The position numbers and the translations under genes were made by a program. This document shows positions 1 to 9,293 of a stretch of 36,990 bases of DNA, in pieces. The DNA lies in contig JAFEBT010000011.1 of assembly GCA_018242545.1 (NCBI GenBank), positions 1 through 36,990 on the forward strand, in the 5' to 3' direction. The stretch is from Pseudomonadota bacterium. GTDB lineage: Bacteria; Pseudomonadota; Alphaproteobacteria; 16-39-46. Below the pieces are notes generated by a model. It was not told the DNA's origin and did not search any database. It was given only the letters and a program-made list of their open reading frames with translations. How positions within the stretch are numbered: the stretch's first letter is position 1; each line of letters starts with the position of its first letter.

Positions 1-42
1 GGCGCTATTTATATGATTGCTTCTATCGTTTGGCTCAATTGA
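1..42 (+). pseudogene. C-terminal scrap of an unidentified reading frame, possibly a transposase
   Basis: Frame 1 is open from the window edge and stops with TGA at 40-42, ending in GAIYMIASIVWLN. A short hydrophobic tail ending in WLN or WLR resembles the C-termini of some IS5-type DDE transposases, but 13 residues cannot prove this. Frame 3 is also open to 113 and reads an F/L-rich tail, so even the frame is uncertain. The upstream part lies outside the window. Confidence 0.25.
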
Positions 43-121
43 TGACACGCCCTAAGAAATTTCATCTTTTTTATAAACTTCTCTTGAATTCCTTATTTCT
101 CGTCCTTATATAAAGTAAAAG

Positions 122-149
122 TTTACAAATTTTTACGGTACCCTATTAT
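122..149 (+). promoter_or_regulatory. Candidate sigma70 promoter for the 933-aa exported protein gene
   Basis: TTTACA at 122-127 and TATTAT at 144-149 are separated by 16 bases and lie about 30 bases before the start codon. Both boxes match the sigma70 consensus at 5 of 6 positions. In such AT-rich DNA, chance matches are common. Confidence 0.4.
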
Positions 150-179
150 ACATATTTAACCTATTTAATTTAAGTGATT

Positions 180-2981
180 ATGATGAAAAAGATTATTTTG
201 TATGTTTTATGCGTTTGTTTTTGTATACAGGATTGTTTGGCAATGGAAGGATCATCTCCTAGGGAAGATCAACCTCAACGACCCTTAACATCTCATGCAA
301 GAAATTCATTAACACCCCACGCAAAAGAAGTATTACGCAAAGCTCAGACAGCTCAAGTAAAAGATCTTACGGACTTATTTCCTTCTGCCTATAGAAACGC
401 TGGCCTTAGGCAAACAATTTCATCTATTCCGAATATAGATCGTAACTGGGTTCTCACGGCTGCGCTTCAGCGATGTCAAAGTTTGTCGCCAGAAGAAATT
501 GTAAACGTCATTAAAGTTTTACCTTCAATTCCAAAAGCAGAGCGGAAACGTTTTCTTGAGATTACAGACAGTTTTGAAGGGACCGAACCTTCAATCCTTC
601 TTCCCTTACTTGAAAAAATAGAAACATCAGAATTACATCATCTTCTACGAGATATTAAACCTCATGATAATTCCGGAAAATGGCTATTAACAGCCCTGCC
701 ACTTGGTAAAATGCAATTTTTCCCAAGAGCAAAAAGACCTCATATGTTTGAAAGAGTGAGGGGCATTACAGAGGCTTTGCTTTCACAAAGAGGATGTATC
801 GCGGAATGTGATCGATTCTCGCTTGATGAGATTTCTAAATTACATGACATGACAGATGAAAATTACGAAAATCTTCGAGATTTGCTCGGGAGAGTTTTAG
901 AAAATAAACACGGTCTTCTTCATAAACTCCTTCAATTCCCTGAAGATGATTTCAGAAACTTGAGCGATTTCATTTTAAGAATCAAAGGAATATTTCAAGT
1001 CCAATACCCTATTGATTTTTTCTTTCCTCTCATAAATGTCCGTCCTTCAGAAAGAGAAATGTGCTTTGACACTTGGTGTCAAGTTATGAATCTTTCAAAT
1101 ATCCCCACCCACCCTGATCAATTTCGGGCAAAACTTATGGAGTGGCCCGTAACTGAAGGCTATCGATTTATTTCTATGTATCAATCTTTTCTAACAAGTA
1201 CCATGACCCATCATGATAGGCGCGTTCTTTTGGATCAATTCCTAGATCCTGAAAGATATTGCCGTACGTCTCCGAAAAGCTTATTTCCACCCTATTTTAT
1301 GCAAGACATAAAAAAAGCATTTGAAAGGGATGTTTCAAAAGGACTTGAAGAAAGGCATCGGTTTACGCGCCTTGTTGAGCTTATTGAAAACCATCAATCT
1401 TCTCTCGAAAAATTTTTTGAACAAGAACGACTCAAAGAAAAGATCTTACGTGAGCAACAAGCTCTTGCACAGAGAATGGAAAAGCAACGGGAACGTCAAG
1501 AACAAGCAAGAAGAGAGCTTGAACGTCTCATAGAGTTCGAAAGACAACGCCTCGAAGAACTAGAACGGCAACGACGTGCAGCAGAGTCTGCTCAAAGAGC
1601 ACGCGAAGAAGCAGAAAGACAGCGGCGCGAAGCCGAAGCTGCTCAAACACGAGAAGAGCGTGCAAGACAACGTCTTCTTCAAGAGCAAAGAGCTCTTCAA
1701 CAGTTAGAAAGGGAACAAGCGGCGTTAAATGAAAGAGCTGCTGCCATTCCAGCTTTTAAAAGCTGGGTCATGGGGCAAGAGGCTATGATGAGGGAAAGAG
1801 ATGAAGTCACGCGCGCTGTTTTAGCCGTTTGGACAAAGGCAGAGCTTTTACAGTATAGGCCCAGAGAAGACCACATTAATTTTGTCTTTAAAGAAAAATT
1901 TTGTGATCCCATAAAAAGCATTGTAAAGATGAGAATGAATCGTATTATTAGCGATAAAATTAGCGCTCCTCATAAACAAATGTATCATTGTATAATAAAT
2001 TCAGCTCTTGCTTGTCGTGACAAATTTATCCAAAGAGACACACGATTTTATAGTGATACGTTGTTTTATTATGACGCAGACTTTCCTGCTTTACATCAAT
2101 TTTTCTGGGGTTTAAGGACCGCAAATGATATAATAACGCAGGATGAAACTTGGATTTTAGAATTGCTGGAAACGGCCTATAATAAAAATCCTCAAAATTT
2201 TGAAAACTCTAAAACACCTGAAGGTTTTTCTGTAAAAGGCGATCAACAAAAACCAACGACTCCAGTTCCTTTTAAGGAATGGATTCGTGTATATAGATCA
2301 AAAATTGTACCATGCCTCAGAGAAATGAAAAGTATCATGCTCGATAAAGAATACTTTCGTCTCCAAACAGCTCTCCAAGGGTTAGGAAGAGTTGAGCAAA
2401 TTCGAGGAGATTATGCCTATGATACAGGAAAACCTGGTGTTTTCGTCCCGAAACTACGGGAATTTTGTGGCTTTTTAGGGAATTTATCCTTTGCAACCTT
2501 AACACCTGAAGGTTTTGCTCAAGGCTGGATGACGGAGCATTGGAAAGATCCTTCTTTAAGAAGAGTCTTTCCAGAATTACAAGGAAGCGACACTTTTGGA
2601 GAAGCGCTTGGATTAAATCCCGCTCTTTCGGATCAGATGGTATCTGTTTTAACATCTGCATTGCGCGATCATACAACCATTCCTCCCCATAGCCTCCCTG
2701 TCATATCTAAAGTAACAAAAGCATATTTTAAAGCTCTTTTTGATCCTTTTGATGCCATCGTAGATGCTTTGTTTATGGCTATGCGAGGACATACAGGACA
2801 AGGTTATGCAGAGGATGTAGGACGAGGACAAATGACAAACCCTTTATGGCCACACCAACAGGCCTGTGCAGATGGTGTTGCAGTTGGGCTTTTCCGTACA
2901 ACAACAGAAAATGCTCTGACACAAGTTATCGCATCAAGCCTCATCGGAATTACCGTTGTAAAGTGTCATGTTCCAGTCTAA
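180..2981 (+). CDS. Large exported protein with central coiled coil, family unknown
   Basis: Not recognised. The N-terminus is a plausible signal peptide: two or more lysines, a hydrophobic stretch (IILYVLCVCFCI) and an LAM-type cleavage region near residue 23. Residues about 60-400 look alpha-helical. Residues about 413-520 are a charged coiled coil very rich in E, R and Q (for example ERQRLEELERQRRAAESAQR). The remaining C-terminal 400 residues look globular with no motif I know. The start could be GTG at 174, ATG at 180 or ATG at 183; no strong Shine-Dalgarno sequence separates them, and the GTG is least likely. A strong terminator follows at 3014. An exported protein with a long helical rod would fit a surface or host-interaction protein, but this is inference. 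Confidence 0.75.
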   Translation: MMKKIILYVLCVCFCIQDCLAMEGSSPREDQPQRPLTSHARNSLTPHAKEVLRKAQTAQVKDLTDLFPSAYRNAGLRQTISSIPNIDRNWVLTAALQRCQSLSPEEIVNVIKVLPSIPKAERKRFLEITDSFEGTEPSILLPLLEKIETSELHHLLRDIKPHDNSGKWLLTALPLGKMQFFPRAKRPHMFERVRGITEALLSQRGCIAECDRFSLDEISKLHDMTDENYENLRDLLGRVLENKHGLLHKLLQFPEDDFRNLSDFILRIKGIFQVQYPIDFFFPLINVRPSEREMCFDTWCQVMNLSNIPTHPDQFRAKLMEWPVTEGYRFISMYQSFLTSTMTHHDRRVLLDQFLDPERYCRTSPKSLFPPYFMQDIKKAFERDVSKGLEERHRFTRLVELIENHQSSLEKFFEQERLKEKILREQQALAQRMEKQRERQEQARRELERLIEFERQRLEELERQRRAAESAQRAREEAERQRREAEAAQTREERARQRLLQEQRALQQLEREQAALNERAAAIPAFKSWVMGQEAMMRERDEVTRAVLAVWTKAELLQYRPREDHINFVFKEKFCDPIKSIVKMRMNRIISDKISAPHKQMYHCIINSALACRDKFIQRDTRFYSDTLFYYDADFPALHQFFWGLRTANDIITQDETWILELLETAYNKNPQNFENSKTPEGFSVKGDQQKPTTPVPFKEWIRVYRSKIVPCLREMKSIMLDKEYFRLQTALQGLGRVEQIRGDYAYDTGKPGVFVPKLREFCGFLGNLSFATLTPEGFAQGWMTEHWKDPSLRRVFPELQGSDTFGEALGLNPALSDQMVSVLTSALRDHTTIPPHSLPVISKVTKAYFKALFDPFDAIVDALFMAMRGHTGQGYAEDVGRGQMTNPLWPHQQACADGVAVGLFRTTTENALTQVIASSLIGITVVKCHVPV

Positions 2982-3013
2982 ATAAGATAAACATGATAAA
3001 AAAAGTCTATGAG

Positions 3014-3063
3014 GGTATGAAGAACTCCACTTTTTTTAGAACGCGTGTTCTTCATACCTTTTT
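3014..3063 (+). terminator. Rho-independent terminator after the 933-aa protein gene
   Basis: The 12-bp arms GGTATGAAGAAC (3014-3025) and GTTCTTCATACC (3047-3058) are perfectly complementary across a 21-base loop. They are followed by a T run at 3059-3063, which fits a terminator separating this gene from accA. Confidence 0.8.
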
Positions 3064-3145
3064 CATTGACCTCCCCTAAAGGACACGTTAAAAGATAAGC
3101 ATTAGATATTTCTTGTTTAATGGTACTTTAAAAATAAGGCATTCC

Positions 3146-4099
3146 ATGCATAACCCGCTTGACTTTGAAAAGCCCGTTACGGAACTTGAAAGCAAAATTG
3201 AAGAGTTGCGACATCTTTCAAGCAGCACAGATGTTAATATTGCCGAAGAAATCACAAGGCTTCAAAAAAAATCTTCCAAACTTCTCCACTCCCTTTATTC
3301 CTCTTTAACACCTTGGCAAACTGTTCAGGTTGCGCGTCACCCAAATCGCCCTCATTTTTTTGATTATGTGAGAGCCCTTATCGACGATTTTACGCCTCTT
3401 GCGGGTGATCGTCTTTTTGGAGAAGACGCAGCTATTATTGGTGGACTCGGGCGCTTTAAAGGCCAAAGTGTCGTTGTCCTCGGTCAAGAAAAAGGAAATG
3501 ATACCGAATCTCGGCTGAAGCATGGTTTTGGGATGCCCAGGCCCGAAGGATATCGCAAAGCACAACGCCTCATGAAACTTGCGAATCATTATCGACTTCC
3601 CCTCATAACACTCGTTGATACTGCTGGAGCTTCTCCTGTCACTGAAGCAGAAGAAAGAGGGCAAGCTGAAGCTATTGCGCGGTGTATTGATGTTTCTTTA
3701 GAATTAGAAATTCCCATCATTACGCTTATTATTGGAGAAGGAGGATCTGGAGGCGCCATTGCTATTGCAACGGCTAATAAAGTCTTTATGCTCCAAAATT
3801 CAATTTATTCTGTTATTTCTCCTGAAGGATGCGCATCTATTCTTTGGCGAAGCCGTGATAAACGTGAGGAAGCTGCAGCTGCTTTAAAACTCAAAGCAAA
3901 CGACCTTTTAAAACTTGGTGTTATTGATGGCATTATTCCAGAACCTCTCGGAGGCGCTCATCGGAATCCATCAGAAGTTTTTGATTCTGTTTCCCAAACG
4001 CTTGAAGAAACTCTTCACGAGCTTCTTCGTTACTCACCCTCCGTATTGAAAAAAATGCGCCAAGAGAAATATATCGAAATAGGCTCTATTTCTCTTTAA
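3146..4099 (+). CDS. accA: Acetyl-CoA carboxylase carboxyltransferase subunit alpha
   Basis: AccA pairs with AccD to form the carboxyltransferase that moves the carboxyl group from biotin-BCCP to acetyl-CoA, the first committed step of fatty-acid synthesis in the cytoplasm. The 317 residues match the family length (about 319). GEGGSGGA near residue 197, SPEGCASILW near 225 and PEPLGGAHRNP further on are family hallmarks. I chose ATG 3146 because TAAGG at 3135-3139 sits 6 bases upstream; a TTG at 3113 would add 11 residues without support. One oddity: the segment usually read as GAYPG before AEERGQ is GASPV here (residues 161-165), a change in an otherwise conserved loop. mrcA follows after 44 bases. 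Confidence 0.95.
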   Translation: MHNPLDFEKPVTELESKIEELRHLSSSTDVNIAEEITRLQKKSSKLLHSLYSSLTPWQTVQVARHPNRPHFFDYVRALIDDFTPLAGDRLFGEDAAIIGGLGRFKGQSVVVLGQEKGNDTESRLKHGFGMPRPEGYRKAQRLMKLANHYRLPLITLVDTAGASPVTEAEERGQAEAIARCIDVSLELEIPIITLIIGEGGSGGAIAIATANKVFMLQNSIYSVISPEGCASILWRSRDKREEAAAALKLKANDLLKLGVIDGIIPEPLGGAHRNPSEVFDSVSQTLEETLHELLRYSPSVLKKMRQEKYIEIGSISL

Positions 4100-4143
4100 A
4101 GAGTTTTTCTTGCTTTAAGATTTAATTGAGATAAGACGGCACG

Positions 4144-6828
4144 ATGAAACGTTTTTTTGTTTTTCTAATGACATGTCTTTTTACGCTTGCTCTCATCGGA
4201 AGTGTCATTGGGTATCTTATTTTTTCTTATTATACGCAAGACTTGCCAGATTATAAACAACTCGAAACCTATGATCCTCCCATTGTAACACGACTCTACG
4301 CAAATGATGGCCGGCTTTTTCATGAATATGCAAAAGAAAAACGTGTTTTTCTTCCCATTGCACAAATTCCTCAACATATTATTAACACATTCCTTGCCGC
4401 TGAAGATAAGAATTTTTATAATCATCAGGGAATCGATGCTTCAAGCATTCTCCGCGCCTTTTTAAGTAATATTCGGAACTTTCTTCAAGGAAAAAGACCT
4501 CAAGGGGCCTCAACAATAACACAGCAAGTTGCTAAAAACTTTCTTGTGGGAAATGAAATGTCTCTTGCACGAAAAATTAAAGAAGCCATTCTCGCCTTTC
4601 GTCTTGAAAAAACATTTTCTAAAGAAAAGATCTTAGAACTCTACCTAAATGAAATATATCTCGGGGGCGCCTATGGAATCGGGGCTGCCTCCGTCCATTA
4701 CTTTAACAAATCCCTTGACGAGCTCAGCATTCCAGAAGCCGCTTATCTTGCGGCTCTCCCAAAAGCACCAAATAGCTACCATCCCATAAAACATGCTGAA
4801 AAAGCAATTGCACGACGTAATTGGGTCATTGACCGCATGGTTGAAAATGGAATTATTACATTTGCGCAAGGTGAACAGGCAAAAAAAGAGCCTTTAAGTA
4901 CAAATTTTCATAATACGGAATCAGGCATTGTCACGGCAGATTTTTTTGCAGAAGAAGTCCGTCGAGATATTGTGAGTCGTTTTGGTCTTAATGAGCTTTA
5001 TAAAGGTGGTCTGACCGTTAAGACAACATTAGATCCAAAACTTCAATCCATTGCAGATGAGGTCTTAAGAAAAGCCTTTATTACATACGATCGAAGATAT
5101 GGATGGCGCGGTCCGTTTGCAAATATATCCATTGAGAATTGGCAAGATGCTTTAAAAAATTTTAAACGGCCCCGCGGTCTTTCTCCTTTTCAGCTTGCGG
5201 TTGTTCTTGAAACCACAAAAGAAAGCGTTCTTATTGGCCTTAAAGACGGCACAACAGGAAAAATTCCGTTAAAAGAACTTTTGTGGGCACGCCCCCATCT
5301 TATAACAAAAGAAGGCCATCCCTATGTGGGCCCTCTTGTTAAAAAGCCCTCAGATGTCTTAAAAATTGGAGATATTATTGCCGTCTCTCCTCTTGGAGAC
5401 AACCTGTTTTCACTTCAGCAAATTCCAGAAGTTGGTGGTGCTCTTGTTGCCATGGACCCTCATACGGGAAAAGTTCTTGCCATGATTGGAGGATATAGTT
5501 TTGAGAAGAGTGAATTTAACCGAGCCACACAAGCCCTCCGACAACCTGGATCTACCTTTAAAGTATTTGCATATCTTTCAGGCCTTGAAAAAGGATTAAG
5601 CTCAACAACCCAGATTATGGATGCACCCGTTGAAATTGATATTGGCTGGGGCCTTGGAAAATGGAGTCCAAAAAATATTTCTAAGAAATTCTATGGTAAG
5701 GTAACTCTTAGGCGTGCTTTTGAGCGTTCTTACAATGCTTCTACAGTACAACTTGCAAAAGTCTTAGGCATTCAAGAAATTGTTAATTGTGCTATTCGGT
5801 TTGGAGCCTATGAACATCTTGCTCCCCAATGGGCTATGGTTCTTGGAACAGGAGAAACAACACTTTTAAAGCTTACAACCGCTTTTAGTACGATCGCCAA
5901 TGGCGGAAAGAAAGTGACACCCGTTTTCATTGAGCGTATCCAGGACCGTCGTGGAAAAACAATTTATAAATCAGACACACGATCTCTTCTTCCCTCTCTT
6001 CCAGATCAGGTTATTCCATCTCTTTTAGAAGATCTTCGTGTAAGAGTTGCAGATGAAGCTACAATTTATCAAATTATTTCACTTTTAGAAGGCACGGTTG
6101 AAAGGGGAACGGGAAAACGCGCAAAAGTTGAAGGATATTCCATTGCTGGAAAATCTGGAACCTCGAGTGATTTTAGAGATGCTTGGTTTATCGGATTTAC
6201 GCCCAATCTTGTGGTTGGGATATTTATGGGTTTTGATTCTGGAAAAAGTCTTGGAAATCATGAAGAAGGCGGAAAACTTGCCGCGCCTATTTTTGGAGAT
6301 TTCATGAAACAAGCCTTAAAAGGGCAACCTTCAATCCCTTTTAAACGACCTTCTGGCTTAAAATTCAAAAGGGTGAATCTCGATACAGGCGAACCCACTT
6401 CTCTTAAGGACAAAAATGCAATTGTGGAGGGATTTAAGCCTGGTACCGATGCTATTGACGCACAAACGTCATCAATTGCAATTGGACAGCCTGGATATAA
6501 ACTTCCTTCTGCATCCTCAGATATTACCTTTTTTAATGCCATCGAAAATCTTCTAACGGATAAAAAAGAAGAAAAAACATTAGATGAGAATATGCAAATG
6601 GATCAGGATATACAAAAGCAACTCCCTCAAGAAGAGGAAATTGCTTTACCTGAAAATTTCCTCGAAGAAACTTCCTCTGAGGAAGAAGAAGATGTTCCAA
6701 TGAGTCCCACAAATTCTTCTGAAACGCCTTACACAATAATTCCTCTTGATCCTATTCCCCCCCTACCCCCTTCCTCTTCAGAAAAAAAATCTGAAACCCT
6801 CGGAACGGGCACAGGAGGGCTTTTCTAA
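4144..6828 (+). CDS. mrcA: Penicillin-binding protein 1A, bifunctional transglycosylase/transpeptidase
   Basis: This inner-membrane enzyme polymerises lipid II and cross-links peptidoglycan. One N-terminal membrane segment spans residues about 5-28. The GT51 domain includes the catalytic glutamate in EDKNFYNHQG (E87), then GASTITQQVAKN and the ELYLNEIYLGGAYGIG motif. The penicillin-binding domain has STFK (active serine S470), SYN (S529) and KSGT (K670). The C-terminal tail from about residue 790 is acidic then proline/serine-rich, an extension that varies between species and looks disordered. At 894 residues it is slightly longer than usual. The mrcA-prfB adjacency is a recurrent alphaproteobacterial arrangement. 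Retention of the enzyme shows that the organism still makes peptidoglycan. Confidence 0.95.
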   Translation: MKRFFVFLMTCLFTLALIGSVIGYLIFSYYTQDLPDYKQLETYDPPIVTRLYANDGRLFHEYAKEKRVFLPIAQIPQHIINTFLAAEDKNFYNHQGIDASSILRAFLSNIRNFLQGKRPQGASTITQQVAKNFLVGNEMSLARKIKEAILAFRLEKTFSKEKILELYLNEIYLGGAYGIGAASVHYFNKSLDELSIPEAAYLAALPKAPNSYHPIKHAEKAIARRNWVIDRMVENGIITFAQGEQAKKEPLSTNFHNTESGIVTADFFAEEVRRDIVSRFGLNELYKGGLTVKTTLDPKLQSIADEVLRKAFITYDRRYGWRGPFANISIENWQDALKNFKRPRGLSPFQLAVVLETTKESVLIGLKDGTTGKIPLKELLWARPHLITKEGHPYVGPLVKKPSDVLKIGDIIAVSPLGDNLFSLQQIPEVGGALVAMDPHTGKVLAMIGGYSFEKSEFNRATQALRQPGSTFKVFAYLSGLEKGLSSTTQIMDAPVEIDIGWGLGKWSPKNISKKFYGKVTLRRAFERSYNASTVQLAKVLGIQEIVNCAIRFGAYEHLAPQWAMVLGTGETTLLKLTTAFSTIANGGKKVTPVFIERIQDRRGKTIYKSDTRSLLPSLPDQVIPSLLEDLRVRVADEATIYQIISLLEGTVERGTGKRAKVEGYSIAGKSGTSSDFRDAWFIGFTPNLVVGIFMGFDSGKSLGNHEEGGKLAAPIFGDFMKQALKGQPSIPFKRPSGLKFKRVNLDTGEPTSLKDKNAIVEGFKPGTDAIDAQTSSIAIGQPGYKLPSASSDITFFNAIENLLTDKKEEKTLDENMQMDQDIQKQLPQEEEIALPENFLEETSSEEEEDVPMSPTNSSETPYTIIPLDPIPPLPPSSSEKKSETLGTGTGGLF

Positions 6829-6889
6829 TTTTTAGAAATAAGGTACAACTCTCCATAATACTCCCCTCACCTTAAGGAAATTTTCTCTC

Positions 6890-7985
6890 ATGAAAGCTGA
6901 AACTGAAACATCCCTTTCCCATATAAAACATTCACTTTCTCTCCTTCGGAGGTATCTTTAGCTGGGAAAAATCAACAGAACGGCTTAAAGAAATCGAAGC
7001 TTTGATTTTAGATGATAAATTTTGGGACGATCCCCATAAAGCTCAAAGCCTGATGAAAGAAAAAACAACCCTCGAGACAAAATTAAAAGAATATAATACT
7101 TTAACACAATTGCTTGAAGACGCTTTGACCCTTCATGAACTTGCAGAAGAGGGCAAGGATGATGAAAGCCTTCTTGAAGCCGAAACACTCATCAAGGATC
7201 TTGAAAAACAAACCCGTCGATCTCAATTGGATAGTCTTCTTTCCGGTGAAGCAGACCATTATGCTGCCTTTCTTGAAATCCATGCAGGTGCAGGTGGAAC
7301 AGAAGCTCAAGATTGGACCCAAATTCTTTTACGAATGTATATTAGATGGGCAGAATCACGGAATTTTAAATGGGAGCTTATTGAAGAAAGTCCTGGTGAA
7401 GAAGCTGGACTTAAATCTGCAACCCTTAAAATTAAAGGGGACAAAGCCTATGGGTGGCTTAAAACAGAAAGTGGTGTTCACCGCTTGGTTCGTATTTCTC
7501 CTTTTGATTCGAATGCACGTCGCCACACAAGCTTTGCGTCTGTTTGGGTTTATCCTGAGATAGATGATGATATCACCATTGATATCGAAGAAAAAGATAT
7601 CCGGATTGATACCTATCGTGCCTCTGGAGCCGGCGGACAGCATGTTAATAAGACAGAAAGCGCCATTCGTATTACCCACTTTCCAACAGGCATTGTTGTC
7701 CAATGTCAAAGTGATCGATCTCAACATCGAAACAAAGCAACAGCTTTTAAAATGTTAAAATCACGTCTTTATGAACGCGAGCTTCAATTAAAAGAATCCG
7801 CCAACAAAAACATAGAAAAATCTGAAATCGGATGGGGACATCAAATAAGGTCCTATGTTCTTCAACCCTATCAAATGGTGAAGGATCTCAGAACCAATGT
7901 TGAAGTCGGAAATGCGCCTGCTGTTTTAGATGGAGATATTGACATTTTCCTTGAATCAAGCCTTGCGGGACGTATCGGTGAATAA
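6890..7985 (+). CDS. prfB: Peptide chain release factor 2, programmed +1 frameshift
   Basis: RF2 recognises UGA and UAA and triggers peptide release. The gene is split: 23 codons from ATG 6890 ([16 protein letters not shown]...LLRRYL) end at TAG 6959-6961. The rest continues in the +1 frame from 6960 ([15 protein letters not shown]) to TAA 7983-7985. The joined product is 364 residues, as expected for RF2 (365 in E. coli). The stop-recognition tripeptide SPF is at 203-205, which marks RF2 rather than RF1 (PxT), and the catalytic GGQ is at 248-250. A weak Shine-Dalgarno (AAGGA, 6874-6878) precedes ATG 6890. An internal ATG at 7002 would delete the conserved first helix, so I reject it as the start. 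The last 30 bases overlap the convergent glycosyltransferase gene. Confidence 0.93.
6947..6962 (+). promoter_or_regulatory. RF2 +1 frameshift site with UAG instead of UGA
   Basis: Reading zero frame: CGG AGG TAT CTT TAG C. GGAGG (6948-6952) is the internal Shine-Dalgarno-like element, one codon (TAT) before the slippery CTT at 6956-6958; a +1 slip re-pairs the tRNA on TTT. This matches the layout of the classic site (AGG GGG TAT CTT TGA C) except that the stop is TAG. RF1 reads UAG and RF2 does not, so the usual sensing of RF2 shortage by RF2 itself is not encoded here. Confidence 0.88.
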
Positions 7986-9125
7986 AAATCCCCTTTGCTT
8001 TTTGTAAATTTCTAAAATCTCTGTATTTATCTTTTCCTCTGAAAACTGATCTTTAACGAGCTTTAAGCTTTCTTTTCCCATTTTTTGACGTAAAGACGCA
8101 TCACATGCTAATGCTTCAAGCACCTCAGCAAGCTTTTGTGCATCTTTTACCGGCACAAGAAATCCATTTATGCCATCTTGAACAATTTCTCGGCATCCAG
8201 GAACATCTGTTGCAACCAAAGGAAGACCCGTGGCAGCAGCCTCTAAGAGAGCTTTAGGAAGACCTTCTCGATAAGAGGGAAGAACTGCAATATCGCTTTC
8301 TTGAAGAAGCATAGGAATGTCATCCCGACTTCCAAGAAAATCAATTATATTCTCTTGACGCCAGCTCTTCAAAAAGCTCTCAGGAATTGAACTTGGATTT
8401 TCAGGATCGGAGGCACCTACAATTTGAAGACGCAGAGGAACTTTCTTCTCTTTTAAGAGGCGTGCAGCCTCAATCACTTCTCCGATTCCTTTATCCCAAA
8501 GAAGACGGCAACACACAATTGCCTTTAGAAGACTCTTCTTTTTCTGCTTTAAGGATAAAGGAGGATGAAAGACATTTAAATTAACGCCAGAGCCCCTGAT
8601 CAGATAAAGCTGTTGAGGAGAAATAAGCTTTCTAAAAACTTTCTTATCTTCAGGATTTTGAAGAATAAGAGAAACATTCTTACAGTGAAAAGCCCACTTC
8701 AAAAGCCTGAGAAGAAAAAATCGAATACTTTTAACCTTAAAAGAAGTGTCTATGAAAAGATAACCAAGCCCACCAAGAGCATTAACAATAGCAGGCACTT
8801 TCGCAAGACGGGCCGCGATGCTGCCATAAAGAACGGGCTTTAAAGCAACTTGATGGAGGATGTCCGGACGAATTTTTCGATAAAGTGAGAAAAGTTCCCA
8901 AAAAGCCAAAACATCCCGAAAAGGATTTAAGCTGCCTCTTTTAAGAGATTTTAAAGGATAAAGATCAAAATTTTCTGCTTCAATTTTTTTTCCATGATTT
9001 TTAACAGAGCAGGCAATTCCAACACGGTATCCTGCTTTTTGTGCACGACGCGCTAAATCAATACGATGGGTAAAAAGGCCCCAGTCTTCTGTTATAACAT
9101 AAAGGAGAAAAGATTTTTGAGTCAT
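7956..9125 (-). CDS. GT4-family glycosyltransferase
   Basis: A cytoplasmic or membrane-associated sugar transferase with two Rossmann-like halves (GT-B fold). The C-terminal half has the retaining GT4 EX7E motif (E287 to E295 in [15 protein letters not shown]), preceded by the phosphate-binding WDKG region near residue 211 and followed by [13 protein letters not shown]. The N-terminal half has [17 protein letters not shown], typical of GT4 enzymes for cell-surface polysaccharide or glycolipid. Length (389) is normal. The donor and acceptor sugars cannot be read from sequence. It stands alone, not in a polysaccharide cluster, and converges on prfB with a 30-base tail-to-tail overlap. It ends in TGA. 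The start at ATG 9125 has no obvious Shine-Dalgarno sequence, but no better ATG is nearby. Confidence 0.85.
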   Translation of the reverse strand: MTQKSFLLYVITEDWGLFTHRIDLARRAQKAGYRVGIACSVKNHGKKIEAENFDLYPLKSLKRGSLNPFRDVLAFWELFSLYRKIRPDILHQVALKPVLYGSIAARLAKVPAIVNALGGLGYLFIDTSFKVKSIRFFLLRLLKWAFHCKNVSLILQNPEDKKVFRKLISPQQLYLIRGSGVNLNVFHPPLSLKQKKKSLLKAIVCCRLLWDKGIGEVIEAARLLKEKKVPLRLQIVGASDPENPSSIPESFLKSWRQENIIDFLGSRDDIPMLLQESDIAVLPSYREGLPKALLEAAATGLPLVATDVPGCREIVQDGINGFLVPVKDAQKLAEVLEALACDASLRQKMGKESLKLVKDQFSEEKINTEILEIYKKQRGFLFTDTSRKA

Positions 9126-9209
9126 GGGATAAATCTTTAAAAGTTGCTTTCTCCTTCATATACCACATCCCTTAAAAAATTTTTATCTTTAAATTTTAAA
9201 AAACTTTTC

Positions 9210-9239
9210 TTGAAATCTTGAGAATAAAGCTTATATATA
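9210..9239 (+). promoter_or_regulatory. Candidate sigma70 promoter for the 192-aa exported protein
   Basis: TTGAAA at 9210-9215 is followed after 16-18 bases by overlapping TATATA boxes (9232-9239). This lies about 55 bases before the start codon at 9294. Confidence 0.45.
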
Positions 9240-9293
9240 ACTTAATCTTATTTACATGAAACATTGAATAAAGTTATTTTAAAGGAGTCTACA

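Noticed and set aside
6829-6960. Genetic code with UGA reassigned, to explain the altered RF2 site
   Set aside because: RF2 is intact with SPF and GGQ, and vapC, ruvX and the glycosyltransferase gene end at UGA at their expected lengths.
7002-7985. prfB as a simple 327-residue gene starting at ATG 7002
   Set aside because: The upstream +1 frame encodes the conserved first helix and the zero-frame leader ends in a textbook slippery site, so the frameshifted 364-residue product is better supported.
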